Part shown: piece after piece, positions 23,803 through 32,691 of the stretch
Layout of the letters: the number at the start of each line of letters is the position of its first letter
Numbering within the stretch: the stretch's first letter is position 1
NCBI RefSeq assembly: GCF_900102265.1
Contig: NZ_FNBH01000001.1
Coordinates: forward strand, 868,001 to 932,000
Direction of reading: 5' to 3'
Origin: Epilithonimonas hungarica
Lineage (GTDB): Bacteria > Bacteroidota > Bacteroidia > Flavobacteriales > Weeksellaceae
DNA: 64,000 nt
Notes under the pieces: generated by a model
What the model was told of the DNA's origin: nothing
What the model saw: only the letters and a program-made list of their open reading frames with translations
Databases searched by the model: none
Made by a program: the position numbers and the translations under genes

Positions 23803-26178
23803 TTAAAATTTAAAATTATAAGTCACACTTGGGATAATTCCGAAAATTGAGATTCTGCTGGCTTCACTCAAACCTGTATCTGTATTTTGTCCGAATGTCA
23901 AAGAAGCCGCATTTTTTCTTGAATAAACATTGTAGATGCTGAAAACCCATTCGCTTTTCCATTTTTTGTTGCTGTCGGCTTTGGGCGTGTACGTTGCAGA
24001 AAGGTCTAAATGATGATAAGCAGGAAGCGAATCTGCATTTCGTTTTCCATAATTGGCAACTGTAATTCCCTGATATTGATATTTTCCGTTCGGGAAAGTG
24101 GCAGCTCTTCCGGTTTGGTAAGTGAAAATTCCACCAAAACTCCATTTTTTTGTCAACTGATAAGCTGCGGTCAATGAGAAATTGTGGGTTTTGTCATGGT
24201 TTGCTCTGTACCATTCTCCATTGTTGATTCCCGGCTCTTCGGCGGTTCTTCCCGGTGTTCTTTGTTCCGCTTTGGAAAGGGTATACGAAAGCCAGCCAGT
24301 CAGTTTTCCTGTATTTTTTCTCAGCAAAACTTCTAATCCGTAAGAACGTGCTTCTCCTGTCAATAAAACTCTTTCAATCGCATCATTGGCAATTAAATCT
24401 GCTCCGTCTACATAATCCGTTTTATTTTTGATTTTTTTATAAAAGACTTCCGTTTCCAAAGAATATTTTCCGGATTTAAAATTTTGAAAATAACCAAATG
24501 CCACTTGGTTCAGAATTTCAGGTCTCAGATATTCATCACTTGGAGACCAGATGTCGAGCGGAGAAACAGAAGCTGTATTGGAAATCAAATGAACATATTG
24601 GCTCATTCTGTTGTAACTCGCTTTTATTGACTGATTATTATTGAATGAATACGCAACTGCCAAACGAGGTTCCAGATTATCAAATGAAATAATTTTTTTG
24701 TTTTTACCATAATCGACTGTTCCAATTGGCGTTCCTTCTTCGTAAACTTTTAATTCAGGATTGTAAACGACAGCTTGTCCGTTTTCGTAAATAGTTCTTT
24801 TTTCTGCTCCCAATCTTTGAAAATTACTATATCTGAGTCCATAATTAACAGAAAGTTTATTGGATAATTTCTGTTCTGCAAGAATGTATAACGCACTTTC
24901 AAAAGCATTTTTCTTTGCAATCTGTCTCGGAATTACCGGAAAATTTTCATCAAAAGGATCAATGGTTCCGGGATTAAATTGATAATAAATCGCATTAACA
25001 CCATAACTTAAATTGATTTTATCCGACAAATAATGTTTGAAATCATATTTAAAATTATAATTTTTAATGTCCGATTTCCAGTTAAGTCCGGCGAATTTTA
25101 TTTTTAAACCGTAATCGTATTTGCTGTAAATTAAAGAAGCATTCGAAAATAATTTATCCGAAAAAATATGATTCCATCTTGCATTGAAAAGCGAGTTTCC
25201 ATAATCATTCATCAGACTTTTATTAAAACTCATATCGTCTTTCCCGAAATAACCGGAGAGATATAAATTGTTTTTATCATTGATTTTGTAATTCAATTTG
25301 GCATTCAAATCATAGAAATAAGCAGAATTGGGTTCGTCTGCCAGTTTCAAAAAAAGATGCGCGTAAGAAGCTCTTCCGGCAATCACAAATGAAGCTTTCT
25401 CCTTTGCAATAGGACCTTCCACAAGCAATCTGCTCGACACAGCACCGATTCCTCCATTGATGTGGAATTCTTTGTTATTTCCTTCTTTCTGATAAATATC
25501 TAAAACCGACGAAATTCTCCCTCCAAAATTGGACGGAATTCCGCCTTTGTACAATTTCAAATCTTTAATCACATCCGAATTAAAAACCGAGAAAAATCCA
25601 AATAAATGCGACGTATTATAAACCACAGCTTCATCCAAAAGGACAAGATTTCCGTCTGCAGAACCGCCTCTCACATTAAAACCCGAACCGCCTTCCTGCG
25701 CATTGGAAACTCCCGGAAGCTGAAGAATCGATTTCAAAACATCCACTTCTCCCATTACAGCCGGCATTTTTTTAATGGTTGCGATGGAAAGCTTGTTAAC
25801 ACTCATTTCCGGTGTGCGGATATTGGCTTTTGTAGAGTTTTTTGTAATGACAACTTCATCAATATTTTTGGTTCTGCTGGTTTCATTAAGTACGAAATTC
25901 CTTTTTGTATTTTCTGTTAGTGAAATTTTTTCTTCGAAAGTTTCAAACTCCGAATTGCTTATCAAAATCGTATAATCGCCTTGCGGAAGCGTGAGAGAAT
26001 AAAAACCATAAGAATTTGTAGAGACCACAACGCCTGTTTCCTGCACGGAAATGATTGCGCCAATCAGGGTTTCGTTGTTGGATTTGTTGGCGACGGTTCC
26101 GCTGAGCGTGACTTTCTCCTGTGAAAATGCAGAGACGGAAACTGCGAAAAACAGTGGTGCGTACAATTTGTTTTTCAT
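23803..26178 (-). CDS. TonB-dependent receptor with carboxypeptidase-like N-terminal domain
   Basis: A 791-residue outer-membrane transporter. Order: signal peptide (LFFAVSVSAFSQ); beta-sandwich CarboxypepD_reg-like domain (VTLSGTVANKSNNETLIGAI to about residue 105); TonB box region (IDEVVIT); plug domain with GFNVRGGSADGNLVLLDEAV and LYKGGIPSNFGGRISSVLDI; then a 22-strand type barrel ending in the outer-membrane C-terminal residue (SVTYNFKF). It pairs with the DUF4249 lipoprotein. No peptidase or glycan enzyme is nearby, so the substrate cannot be predicted. The divergent plus-strand sensor kinase and regulator at 27041-28812 may control it. Confidence 0.93.
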   Translation of the reverse strand: MKNKLYAPLFFAVSVSAFSQEKVTLSGTVANKSNNETLIGAIISVQETGVVVSTNSYGFYSLTLPQGDYTILISNSEFETFEEKISLTENTKRNFVLNETSRTKNIDEVVITKNSTKANIRTPEMSVNKLSIATIKKMPAVMGEVDVLKSILQLPGVSNAQEGGSGFNVRGGSADGNLVLLDEAVVYNTSHLFGFFSVFNSDVIKDLKLYKGGIPSNFGGRISSVLDIYQKEGNNKEFHINGGIGAVSSRLLVEGPIAKEKASFVIAGRASYAHLFLKLADEPNSAYFYDLNAKLNYKINDKNNLYLSGYFGKDDMSFNKSLMNDYGNSLFNARWNHIFSDKLFSNASLIYSKYDYGLKIKFAGLNWKSDIKNYNFKYDFKHYLSDKINLSYGVNAIYYQFNPGTIDPFDENFPVIPRQIAKKNAFESALYILAEQKLSNKLSVNYGLRYSNFQRLGAEKRTIYENGQAVVYNPELKVYEEGTPIGTVDYGKNKKIISFDNLEPRLAVAYSFNNNQSIKASYNRMSQYVHLISNTASVSPLDIWSPSDEYLRPEILNQVAFGYFQNFKSGKYSLETEVFYKKIKNKTDYVDGADLIANDAIERVLLTGEARSYGLEVLLRKNTGKLTGWLSYTLSKAEQRTPGRTAEEPGINNGEWYRANHDKTHNFSLTAAYQLTKKWSFGGIFTYQTGRAATFPNGKYQYQGITVANYGKRNADSLPAYHHLDLSATYTPKADSNKKWKSEWVFSIYNVYSRKNAASLTFGQNTDTGLSEASRISIFGIIPSVTYNFKF

Positions 26179-26320
26179 TGTTTATATGAGATTAAAGATT
26201 AAAACCAAAGCGAAACTATGGCTTTAAGGAACTTTAATTTTGCGAATTATACGAAATGGGGTTTTTGTTATAGGAAAGTGGGAAAAGATTTTTAAATTAG
26301 CTATTAACAATATAAATATT

Positions 26321-26941
26321 ATGGATATAAAAATTTACAATGAGTATTTAGTTCTATATCAATTATTAACGAATAGTTTTGTTGAAATTCCTAGTCATTA
26401 TAAAGATGGATTTTATAAATGTTATCAAAAAGACTATACGATTGTAAAAGGAGAAAATTTGAAAATTTTAGAAAAATTTGAAAAAATTTCTTTAACTGAT
26501 ATTTATAATACTGGCAAGGATACTTCTAATTTGCCATTTTCTGTAGAACCTTTTTCATCAATGAAACTTTGCCTTAGTCAAGAAGGTTCTTATTGTGTTT
26601 ATGTTGAATTAGGATTGCTTATTTTTTATTATTTAGTAAATTTTTATAAAAAAGCAATTGAAGAATTTTTGGATGTTTTGGAAGAAATGAATAAAGATAA
26701 ATTTGTACCGGTCAAATTAACTGAACAAAATATTTATGAAATTGATTTTTATTACTTGAAGAGTAAGGAAGGGATATTTTTTGGTATTGAAAATTTCAAT
26801 CGTGTTTTTGCATTATTTGGTCAATCTAATAATGGAATTTTTTATGTTAATAATAAGCTTGAATTTATAGTTGATAAGGGTAGAATTGATAATATTTTAA
26901 ACTATATTGAAAAAATTAATTTTACAGTATTTGAAGATTAA
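26321..26941 (+). CDS. AT-rich orphan protein of unknown function
   Basis: A 206-residue soluble protein that I do not recognise. It is rich in Ile, Tyr, Phe, Asn and Lys (IYNEYLVLYQLLTNSFVEIP, YYLVNFYKKAIEEFLDVLEE, NNGIFYVNNKLEFIVDKGR). It has no signal peptide. Its DNA is visibly more AT-rich than the genes on either side, which suggests recent acquisition. The ATG at 26321 is preferred over a non-ATG start at 26240. It lies between a TonB receptor operon on the other strand and a two-component pair on the same strand. Confidence 0.65.
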   Translation: MDIKIYNEYLVLYQLLTNSFVEIPSHYKDGFYKCYQKDYTIVKGENLKILEKFEKISLTDIYNTGKDTSNLPFSVEPFSSMKLCLSQEGSYCVYVELGLLIFYYLVNFYKKAIEEFLDVLEEMNKDKFVPVKLTEQNIYEIDFYYLKSKEGIFFGIENFNRVFALFGQSNNGIFYVNNKLEFIVDKGRIDNILNYIEKINFTVFED

Positions 26942-26990
26942 AAAAATCTAATTTTCGTATAACCCCAACCCAATTTCGTATAAATAAAGA

Positions 26991-27019
26991 TTGATATCGT
27001 CTGGAAGTTTTTAGATTTG
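26991..27019 (+). promoter_or_regulatory. Promoter of the LytS/LytTR pair (TTG, 18 bases, TAGATTTG)
   Basis: TTG at 26991-26993 and exact TAnnTTTG at 27012-27019, 22 bases before the kinase start codon. The TTG start option for the kinase at 27017 overlaps the -7 box, which supports the ATG at 27041. Confidence 0.65.
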
Positions 27020-27040
27020 TTATCGATAATCTTTAGAAGT

Positions 27041-28090
27041 ATGAATAAAAATTTACCAGATAAACTTAATGGTGAAAATTGGCTTTTCCAGTTTTTTATC
27101 TCGCCGAGTTACAGAATTTACAGACATCTTTTGCTGATAATTTTCAGCGTTTTTGTGCTCTATTACAGTAATCCAGAATATACGGAACCGACGGAAACCT
27201 ACAATCGTATGCTGATTTTCTTTCAGATACTTTTGCTTTCTTATATCAATATGTACATTTGGGTTCCGAGATATTTGTTCAAAAGCAGATATGCGATTTA
27301 CGGATTATGGATTTTTGTATACATCATTTATTGGTCATTTGCACATCGTTTGGCAGCGCATTTTTTCAAATCCAATTTATTACCTAATCAAGATGATAAT
27401 ATCAATTTTCTTTCATTGACTTTTGTGGTCATTGTTCTCAGTATCGCTTCTGCTTCAGTTAAATTATTTCAGCAATGGATTAAAAATGTTCAGTTAATTA
27501 ATGAATTGGAAAAGTCAAAAATCACTTCCGAGCTTGAGCAGTTGAAAAATCAGATCAATCCACATTTTTTGTTCAATATGTTGAATAACGCCAATGTTCT
27601 CACCAAAAAAGACCCGGAAAAAGCATCCCAGGTTTTGATGAAACTAAGTGATTTACTACGTTATCAATTGTATGACAGCGCACGAGATAAAGTTTTGCTC
27701 ACTTCTGACATTCACTTTCTGGAAGACTTTCTGAATCTTGAAAAAGTAAGACGGGATAATTTTGATTTCGTGATTTCTAAAGAAGGAAATCTGAGCGGGA
27801 TTCAGATTCCTCCGCTTTTATTTATTTCCTTTGTTGAAAATGCAGTGAAGCACAACAACGATTCTTCAAAATCTTCTTACATCAATATTTACTTCAAAGT
27901 TTTTAATGATGAATTATTCTTCAAATGTGAAAATTCAAAGCCAGAGAAAAAGGCGGTCAATTCCGAATCAGGCGGGTTAGGTTTAGCGAATATCAAAAGA
28001 AGATTGGAATTGCTGTTTCCCGATTCCCACGATTTGAAAATAGAGGAGAATCAAAATAAATTTTGCGTAACTTTAAACATAAAATTATGA
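27041..28090 (+). CDS. LytS-type sensor histidine kinase
   Basis: A 349-residue kinase with about four membrane segments (YRHLLLIIFSVFVLYYS, MLIFFQILLLSYINMYIWVP, YAIYGLWIFVYIIYWSFA, FLSLTFVVIVLSIASASV). A linker coiled coil (LINELEKSKITSELEQL) leads to a His_kinase domain with phospho-acceptor H175 in NQINPHFLFNMLNNANV. The ATP-binding part has FISFVENAVKHNN (N box) and GGLGLANIKRRLELLFPD (G box). There is no obvious periplasmic sensor domain, so the signal is likely sensed in the membrane. Its stop overlaps the regulator start by four bases (ATGA), giving coupled translation. Confidence 0.93.
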   Translation: MNKNLPDKLNGENWLFQFFISPSYRIYRHLLLIIFSVFVLYYSNPEYTEPTETYNRMLIFFQILLLSYINMYIWVPRYLFKSRYAIYGLWIFVYIIYWSFAHRLAAHFFKSNLLPNQDDNINFLSLTFVVIVLSIASASVKLFQQWIKNVQLINELEKSKITSELEQLKNQINPHFLFNMLNNANVLTKKDPEKASQVLMKLSDLLRYQLYDSARDKVLLTSDIHFLEDFLNLEKVRRDNFDFVISKEGNLSGIQIPPLLFISFVENAVKHNNDSSKSSYINIYFKVFNDELFFKCENSKPEKKAVNSESGGLGLANIKRRLELLFPDSHDLKIEENQNKFCVTLNIKL

Positions 28091-28812
28091 ATTGTATTAT
28101 CGTAGATGATGAACCACTGGCAAGAGAAGCGATTAAGATGTTGGTCGATTCACATTCAGATTTGAAGCTTGTCGGTACTTTCAACAGTTCAGAATCGGCT
28201 TCTGTTTTTCTTGAAAATAATGGTGTTGATTTAGTGTTTCTCGATATTCAAATGCCCGGAAGCAACGGAATTGATTTCGCCAAAACCATTTCCAGCGAAA
28301 CCTTCGTGATTTTTACAACTGCTTTTTCTGAATTTGCGCTTGACAGTTACGAAGTTGATGCCATTGATTATCTTATAAAACCAGTCAAAACAGATCGTTT
28401 CCAAAAAGCGGTTGAAAAAGTAAAGTCCTATTCCAAATTGTTTAAGTTAAACGATTCAGACAATAATAACATCGAAACATTTGCAGAAGATCATTTTTAC
28501 ATCAAGGCAGAGCGTAAGATTGTCAAGGTTAATTTTGAGAATATCTTTTTTATCGTCGGATTGAAAGATTATGTGATTATTCATACAGAAAATCAGAAAA
28601 TAATTACGGCGATGAACATCAAAACTATTGGTGAAAAACTTCCAAAAAATAAATTCGTGAGAGTAAGTAAATCCTACATCATCAATTCAAAACATATCGA
28701 TTCTGTTGATAATAATACAGTCTATATCGGTATAAATGAAATTCCGATTGGAAATATTTACAGAGATTTTTTCTTTAATGAATTTGTAACAAAGAATTTA
28801 CTGAGCAGATAA
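28087..28812 (+). CDS. LytTR-family response regulator
   Basis: A 241-residue regulator. The receiver domain has the acidic pair in CIIVDDEPLARE, phospho-acceptor D53 in LVFLDIQMPG, the switch Thr in VIFTTAFSEFALDSYEV, and Lys in DYLIKPVKTDRF. The LytTR DNA-binding domain starts near residue 135 (FYIKAERKIVKVNFENIFFI, FVRVSKSYIINSKHIDSV). It overlaps the partner kinase gene by four bases, so they form one unit. The likely target is the receptor operon on the other side of the orphan gene, but no matching pair of imperfect direct repeats was identified. Confidence 0.93.
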   Translation: MNCIIVDDEPLAREAIKMLVDSHSDLKLVGTFNSSESASVFLENNGVDLVFLDIQMPGSNGIDFAKTISSETFVIFTTAFSEFALDSYEVDAIDYLIKPVKTDRFQKAVEKVKSYSKLFKLNDSDNNNIETFAEDHFYIKAERKIVKVNFENIFFIVGLKDYVIIHTENQKIITAMNIKTIGEKLPKNKFVRVSKSYIINSKHIDSVDNNTVYIGINEIPIGNIYRDFFFNEFVTKNLLSR

Positions 28813-28842
28813 TTGCTCTAATTATTTCTAAATCATCAATAA

Positions 28843-28875
28843 AAAATCCCACTATTTTAATAATGGGATTTTATA
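28843..28875. terminator. Bidirectional terminator between LytTR regulator and ahcY
   Basis: Perfect 9-bp stem AAAATCCCA / TGGGATTTT in the convergent gap, flanked by A on the left and T on the right. Confidence 0.8.
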
Positions 28876-28880
28876 TGTAC

Positions 28881-28904
28881 TGCTTCAGCAAGTTCAGCAT
28901 GACA
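28881..28904. repeat. Intergenic repeat copy, degenerate CTTCGACAAGCTCAG family
   Basis: TGCTTCAGCAAGTTCAGCATGACA, close to GCTTCGACAAGCTCAGTCTGACA at 46531 and CTTCGACAAGCTCAGG at 34773. It ends six bases from the ahcY stop codon. Confidence 0.55.
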
Positions 28905-28909
28905 ATTCC

Positions 28910-30223
28910 TTAATATCTGTAATACTCAGGTTTGAAAGGACCTTCCACTGGAACACCGATGTAATCAGCTTGTTCTGGTGTAAGCGTTTCCAATTCTACG
29001 CTTAATTTCTTAAGATGTAATTCAGCTACTTTTTCGTCTAGGTGTTTTGGTAACATATAAACCTCGTTTCCATAAGCTTCAGAGTTTGTCCAAAGTTCGA
29101 TCTGGGCCAAAGTCTGGTTAGAGAAAGAGTTAGACATTACGAAAGATGGGTGACCAGTTGCGCAACCAAGGTTTACTAATCTACCTTCTGCAAGGATGAT
29201 CACTTCTTTACCTTCGATGGTGTAGATGTCAACCTGAGGTTTAACTTCAGATTTCGTGTGACCGTAGTTTTTGTTCAACCAGGCCATATCGATCTCGTTA
29301 TCGAAGTGACCGATGTTACAAACAATTGCCTTATCTTTTAATTTCAAGAAATGTTCAGCTCTTACAATGTTGAAGTTACCAGTGGTCGTGATCACGATAT
29401 CTGCATTATCAACTACAGTATCCAATCTTTTTACTTCGTAACCGTCCATTGCGGCCTGAAGCGCACAAATTGGATCGATTTCTGTTACAGTAACGATAGA
29501 ACCAGCTCCTCTGAAAGATGCAGCCGTACCTTTACCTACGTCACCGTATCCGCAAACCACAACTCTTTTTCCAGCCAACATTACGTCAGTTGCTCTTCTT
29601 ACCGCATCTACCGCAGATTCTTTACATCCGTATTTGTTATCGAATTTAGATTTGGTAACAGAATCATTTACGTTGATTGCTGGCATTACCAAAGTTCCGT
29701 TCTTCATTCTTTCATACAATCTGTGAACTCCGGTTGTGGTTTCTTCAGAAAGTCCTTTGATATCTTTTGTGAATTCTGGGTATCTGTCAAAAACCATATT
29801 GGTCAAATCTCCACCATCGTCAAGAATCATATTCAATGGTTTTCTGTCTTCACCGAAGAATAAAGTTTGTTCGATACACCAATCGAATTCCTCTTCGTTA
29901 AGACCTTTCCAAGCATAAACAGGAATTCCGGCAGCAGCAATCGCCGCAGCAGCGTGGTCCTGAGTAGAGAAGATATTGCAAGAAGACCAAGTCACTTCAG
30001 CACCCAAAGCTACCAAAGTTTCAATCAAAACAGCGGTCTGGATCGTCATATGCAGACATCCTGCGATTCTTGCACCTTTCAAAGGCTGAGATGGCCCGTA
30101 TTCTTCACGGATTGCCATCAAACCTGGCATCTCTGCTTCAGCCAAAGTAATTTCTTTTCTTCCCCATTCTGCCAGGGAAATGTCCTTAACTTTATAAGGA
30201 ACGTATTGTGTTGTTGTACTCAT
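28910..30223 (-). CDS. ahcY: Adenosylhomocysteinase
   Basis: Reversibly hydrolyses S-adenosylhomocysteine to adenosine and homocysteine, clearing the inhibitor of all SAM-dependent methyltransferases. The 437 residues are of normal length. The catalytic domain has ADMP-type motif [34 protein letters not shown] and [20 protein letters not shown]. The NAD-binding Rossmann loop is [16 protein letters not shown], with the acidic end VTVTEIDP. The C-terminal sequence [10 protein letters not shown] is the family tail. Single-gene unit. Confidence 0.98.
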   Translation of the reverse strand: MSTTTQYVPYKVKDISLAEWGRKEITLAEAEMPGLMAIREEYGPSQPLKGARIAGCLHMTIQTAVLIETLVALGAEVTWSSCNIFSTQDHAAAAIAAAGIPVYAWKGLNEEEFDWCIEQTLFFGEDRKPLNMILDDGGDLTNMVFDRYPEFTKDIKGLSEETTTGVHRLYERMKNGTLVMPAINVNDSVTKSKFDNKYGCKESAVDAVRRATDVMLAGKRVVVCGYGDVGKGTAASFRGAGSIVTVTEIDPICALQAAMDGYEVKRLDTVVDNADIVITTTGNFNIVRAEHFLKLKDKAIVCNIGHFDNEIDMAWLNKNYGHTKSEVKPQVDIYTIEGKEVIILAEGRLVNLGCATGHPSFVMSNSFSNQTLAQIELWTNSEAYGNEVYMLPKHLDEKVAELHLKKLSVELETLTPEQADYIGVPVEGPFKPEYYRY

Positions 30224-30257
30224 ATCTGTAATTAAAATAAGTTTAAAAACTAAAGTG

Positions 30258-30265
30258 CAAAATTA
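30258..30265 (-). promoter_or_regulatory. -7 element (TAATTTTG, minus strand) before ahcY
   Basis: Exact TAnnTTTG on the minus strand, 35 bases upstream of the ahcY start codon. No -33 TTTG at the expected distance. Confidence 0.5.
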
Positions 30266-30310
30266 CGATTTAAGTTTTATATAAAAAATTCGAGTACCAA
30301 TGTTTTTGTC

Positions 30311-31030
30311 TCACAGCCCTTTTCTGCCTTCTATCCAGTAAGCTTGAGAGAAGATCTGATTGCCGGAAATATCATTTTGTTTCAATGATTTGCGGACCGA
30401 CTGTAATGTTTTACCATTTCCGGTAATGTAAAAAGCGGTATTGTAAGGGGCAATTATTCCCTCTTTAATAAGGATATCAATAGACTCGATAATTTTCTCA
30501 GGCTCATTTTTTAATGTATGATATCCGTATAGTCCAAGGTCTTTCAGGACTTGATGGTCGTCCAGCTCAAAAATGCTGTCGAAAGAATAATATCCGTAAC
30601 CATCGGTTTCATACTTTATAGATAAAGCTGCTCCCAGAGAGGTTTCATCACCAATGGCAATATGATGCTTGAAATCGCTTTTGAACATATCTTTTCCTCG
30701 CGGAATGATATATTTTATCGTTTCTCCAACTTTCAGATTCTCTATAAAATCACAACCAGAAGCGCTTCCATGAAGATGGCAAAGGATCTCAAAAGTACCA
30801 TCAGCCTTATCATAATTATAAGGTGTGTATTTCCTATAATCCGTATCATTTACCCGAAATTCGATAGCATATCCGGGTTTATATTCCAGACCGAGCAGAT
30901 TGCCGGAGAATTTGATTTTCTTTAGATTGTATGAAATATTTTCGGTTTCTATGACGGTTGTCTCACGAATATATTTGGAAGCGAATATATTTTCCACCGT
31001 GTCATTCAACCATTTTGGCATACTTGGCAT
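30311..31030 (-). CDS. SIP-family FAD-binding protein (ferric-chelate reductase-like)
   Basis: A 239-residue siderophore-interacting-protein type flavoenzyme. The FAD domain has the RxYT signature in YRKYTPYNYDKADGTFEILC, then a phosphate-contact region (HGSASGCDFIENLKVGETIK) and IPRG. The NAD(P)H-like domain runs from HHIAIGDETSLGAALSI to the family tail SQAYWIEGRKGL. Such proteins reduce ferric iron from siderophores or heme-derived iron in the cytoplasm. The ATG at 31030 is preferred over TTG at 31036. It lies 87 bases after the AraC gene on the same strand, and near a divergent HugZ-like gene. Confidence 0.85.
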   Translation of the reverse strand: MPSMPKWLNDTVENIFASKYIRETTVIETENISYNLKKIKFSGNLLGLEYKPGYAIEFRVNDTDYRKYTPYNYDKADGTFEILCHLHGSASGCDFIENLKVGETIKYIIPRGKDMFKSDFKHHIAIGDETSLGAALSIKYETDGYGYYSFDSIFELDDHQVLKDLGLYGYHTLKNEPEKIIESIDILIKEGIIAPYNTAFYITGNGKTLQSVRKSLKQNDISGNQIFSQAYWIEGRKGL

Positions 31031-31117
31031 AATCAATAATTTTCTACAAAGAAAATAAGATACACGAAGGAAAACGATAGCTATTTTAAGGAAGTGATTG
31101 GACTTTTTGAGGTAAAT

Positions 31118-31981
31118 TTATTCAGTGAATTCTGCTTTATTCTTTTTCCTGAAATCCAAAGCTGACTGTTTTGTCTGTTTTGAAAACAGACGTGAAAAGT
31201 AAGCATAATCATCATAACCAAGTTCATTGGCGATTTCCTTTACTGTCAGATCTGTGTAAAATAGCAAGCGCTTTGCCTCAATGATGATTTCCTGCTGGAT
31301 CCAGTATCCTGCCGGATTTCCAGTAATATCTTTCACAACTTCCGATAAATAAGAAGGAGAAATATTCATCAATTCAGCATAAGACGATGGACTTTTCAGG
31401 GTTTTGAATTTTTGCTTTACCAGGGTTTTAAATTGCCTTGTCAGTTTCAAGGCACGGCTTTCTTTTATTTTTTCCAGATTTGGCGTTTCTGAAAAGACCG
31501 ATGCCAGCATTGCGGTATAAGCGTCCAGTAATGACTTGACTATATTCAGGTCATTTTTTGTTTTTTTATGATAGAAGTTCAAGAGCTGAGCACATTTATC
31601 TAGATTTTTTGCAAAGGCCTGTTCTATTTTTACAAGAAGAATTGGGAATACGGATTCCTCAAAAACTGCACGAACTTCAGCCGCTACCAATTCGGAATTA
31701 ACAGCTAAAAACCAACCATAAATATCAAAGTTCTTTGAATAATGAACCTGCCCGGGTGTGATACAAAAAATGGCCGGACCTTCTACTTCGAAATCTTTAA
31801 AATCTACCATAACTTCTGCTTTGCCGCTTTGCAGGAAAAGAAAGAGATAATGACTGTCCCTGTGAACGCCTTTTTCCTCAATATCTCTGTTTGTTTCTTC
31901 AGAGGTTTCCCTGACAAGTTCAATCACCAGTCCGTCTTTTGAAATGTGATTGAGGTTATAAGTTGGGATGTTTTTGCTCAT
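31118..31981 (-). CDS. AraC-family transcriptional regulator
   Basis: A 287-residue regulator with an N-terminal cupin-like sensing half (VHRDSHYLFLFLQSGKAEVM, GPAIFCITPGQVHYS) and a C-terminal double helix-turn-helix. The first is SSYAELMNISPSYLSEVVKD and the second LTVKEIANELGYDDYAYFSR, followed by the family motif FSKQTKQSALDFRKK. It is divergent from the HugZ-like gene with a 124-base control region and is upstream of the SIP gene, which suggests it controls both. The ligand is unknown; an iron- or heme-related signal is inference from the neighbours. Confidence 0.92.
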   Translation of the reverse strand: MSKNIPTYNLNHISKDGLVIELVRETSEETNRDIEEKGVHRDSHYLFLFLQSGKAEVMVDFKDFEVEGPAIFCITPGQVHYSKNFDIYGWFLAVNSELVAAEVRAVFEESVFPILLVKIEQAFAKNLDKCAQLLNFYHKKTKNDLNIVKSLLDAYTAMLASVFSETPNLEKIKESRALKLTRQFKTLVKQKFKTLKSPSSYAELMNISPSYLSEVVKDITGNPAGYWIQQEIIIEAKRLLFYTDLTVKEIANELGYDDYAYFSRLFSKQTKQSALDFRKKNKAEFTE

Positions 31982-32105
31982 TTAGAATTAAATTACAAAA
32001 TTATTCAATAATTATCATGTAAATATAATATGACAATTGACATAATAGTATTTTATTTAGTTTAAATCTAAATAACTATTTTTGTAACATCTAAAAATAT
32101 ATATC
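31982..32105. promoter_or_regulatory. Divergent control region of araC-type and HugZ-like genes, with two palindromes
   Basis: Two exact TAnnTTTG elements: TATTTTTG at 32087-32094 facing right, and TAATTTTG on the minus strand at 32003-31996 facing left. Between them are two near-perfect palindromes: TATGACAATTGACATA (32029-32044, one mismatched pair) and ATTTAGTTTAAATCTAAAT (32055-32073, one mismatched pair). The second ends 13 bases before the rightward -7 box, a good place for an operator. Confidence 0.6.
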
Positions 32106-32630
32106 ATGAGTGAACATACAGAAGAAGCAAAGAGACAAGCTAAACCAGTTGCCCCAAAAGTAAAAGAATTAATTGCCAAAACGCTAAGCGTAACTTTGGC
32201 AACTGTAGACGCAGAAGGAACGCCGAATGCTAGCTATGCACCATTTGTAGAAATTGATAACAAATTTTACGTTTTGGTTTCTTTTATGGCGAGACATACG
32301 AAAAATTTGGCTGAAGGTAGAAAAGTTTCTGCAATGTTCATTGAGGATGAGTCTGCTACGAAGCAAGTTTACGCAAGAGAAAGATTGACGGTTGAAGCTT
32401 CAACTTCTCAAATCGAAAGAGATTCTGATGATTGGAACAATATCGTTGGAAAACTAAAAGAAAGACATGGAAAAATTGTGGATGTTCTTAATGATATGAC
32501 AGATTTTATCCTGATTGCTCTTCATCCTGTAAAAGGTGCTTATGTCAATGGTTTCGGTAGCGCTTATTTTGTAGATGCCAATCTTGAAATTATGGAACAT
32601 AGAAATGATATCAATCACACACAGAAATAA
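32106..32630 (+). CDS. HugZ/HutZ-like protein of the pyridoxamine-phosphate-oxidase fold
   Basis: A 174-residue split-barrel protein. The first half has the PNPOx-like strand pair TLSVTLATVDAEGTPNASYA and FYVLVSFMARHTKNLAEGR. The second half has HPVKGAYVNGFGSAYFVDA, matching the GFG-A segment of the heme-utilisation proteins HugZ and HutZ. The tail has two His (EHRNDINHTQK), where HugZ/HutZ use a C-terminal His as heme ligand. The role would be heme binding or degradation in the cytoplasm; a flavin-binding PNPOx-like role cannot be excluded. It is divergent from the AraC gene and ends in a strong terminator. Confidence 0.78.
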   Translation: MSEHTEEAKRQAKPVAPKVKELIAKTLSVTLATVDAEGTPNASYAPFVEIDNKFYVLVSFMARHTKNLAEGRKVSAMFIEDESATKQVYARERLTVEASTSQIERDSDDWNNIVGKLKERHGKIVDVLNDMTDFILIALHPVKGAYVNGFGSAYFVDANLEIMEHRNDINHTQK

Positions 32631-32651
32631 TAACGATTTCAAATATATAGG

Positions 32652-32679
32652 AAGGCTTAGTAAAAACTAAGCCTTTTTG
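32652..32679 (+). terminator. Terminator of the HugZ-like gene
   Basis: Perfect 9-bp stem AAGGCTTAG / CTAAGCCTT, loop TAAAAA, then five T. Confidence 0.92.
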
Positions 32680-32691
32680 TTTGATCTTTTT

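Noticed and set aside
29351-29863. 170-codon plus-strand frame within ahcY
   Set aside because: It is antisense to a certain gene, rich in Ser, Phe and Cys in the way expected from a reversed coding strand, with no family motif.
32005-32022. Possible Fur box (AATAATTATCATG) upstream of the HugZ-like gene
   Set aside because: Only one half resembles GATAATGATAATCATTATC; the AT-rich context makes a chance match likely.
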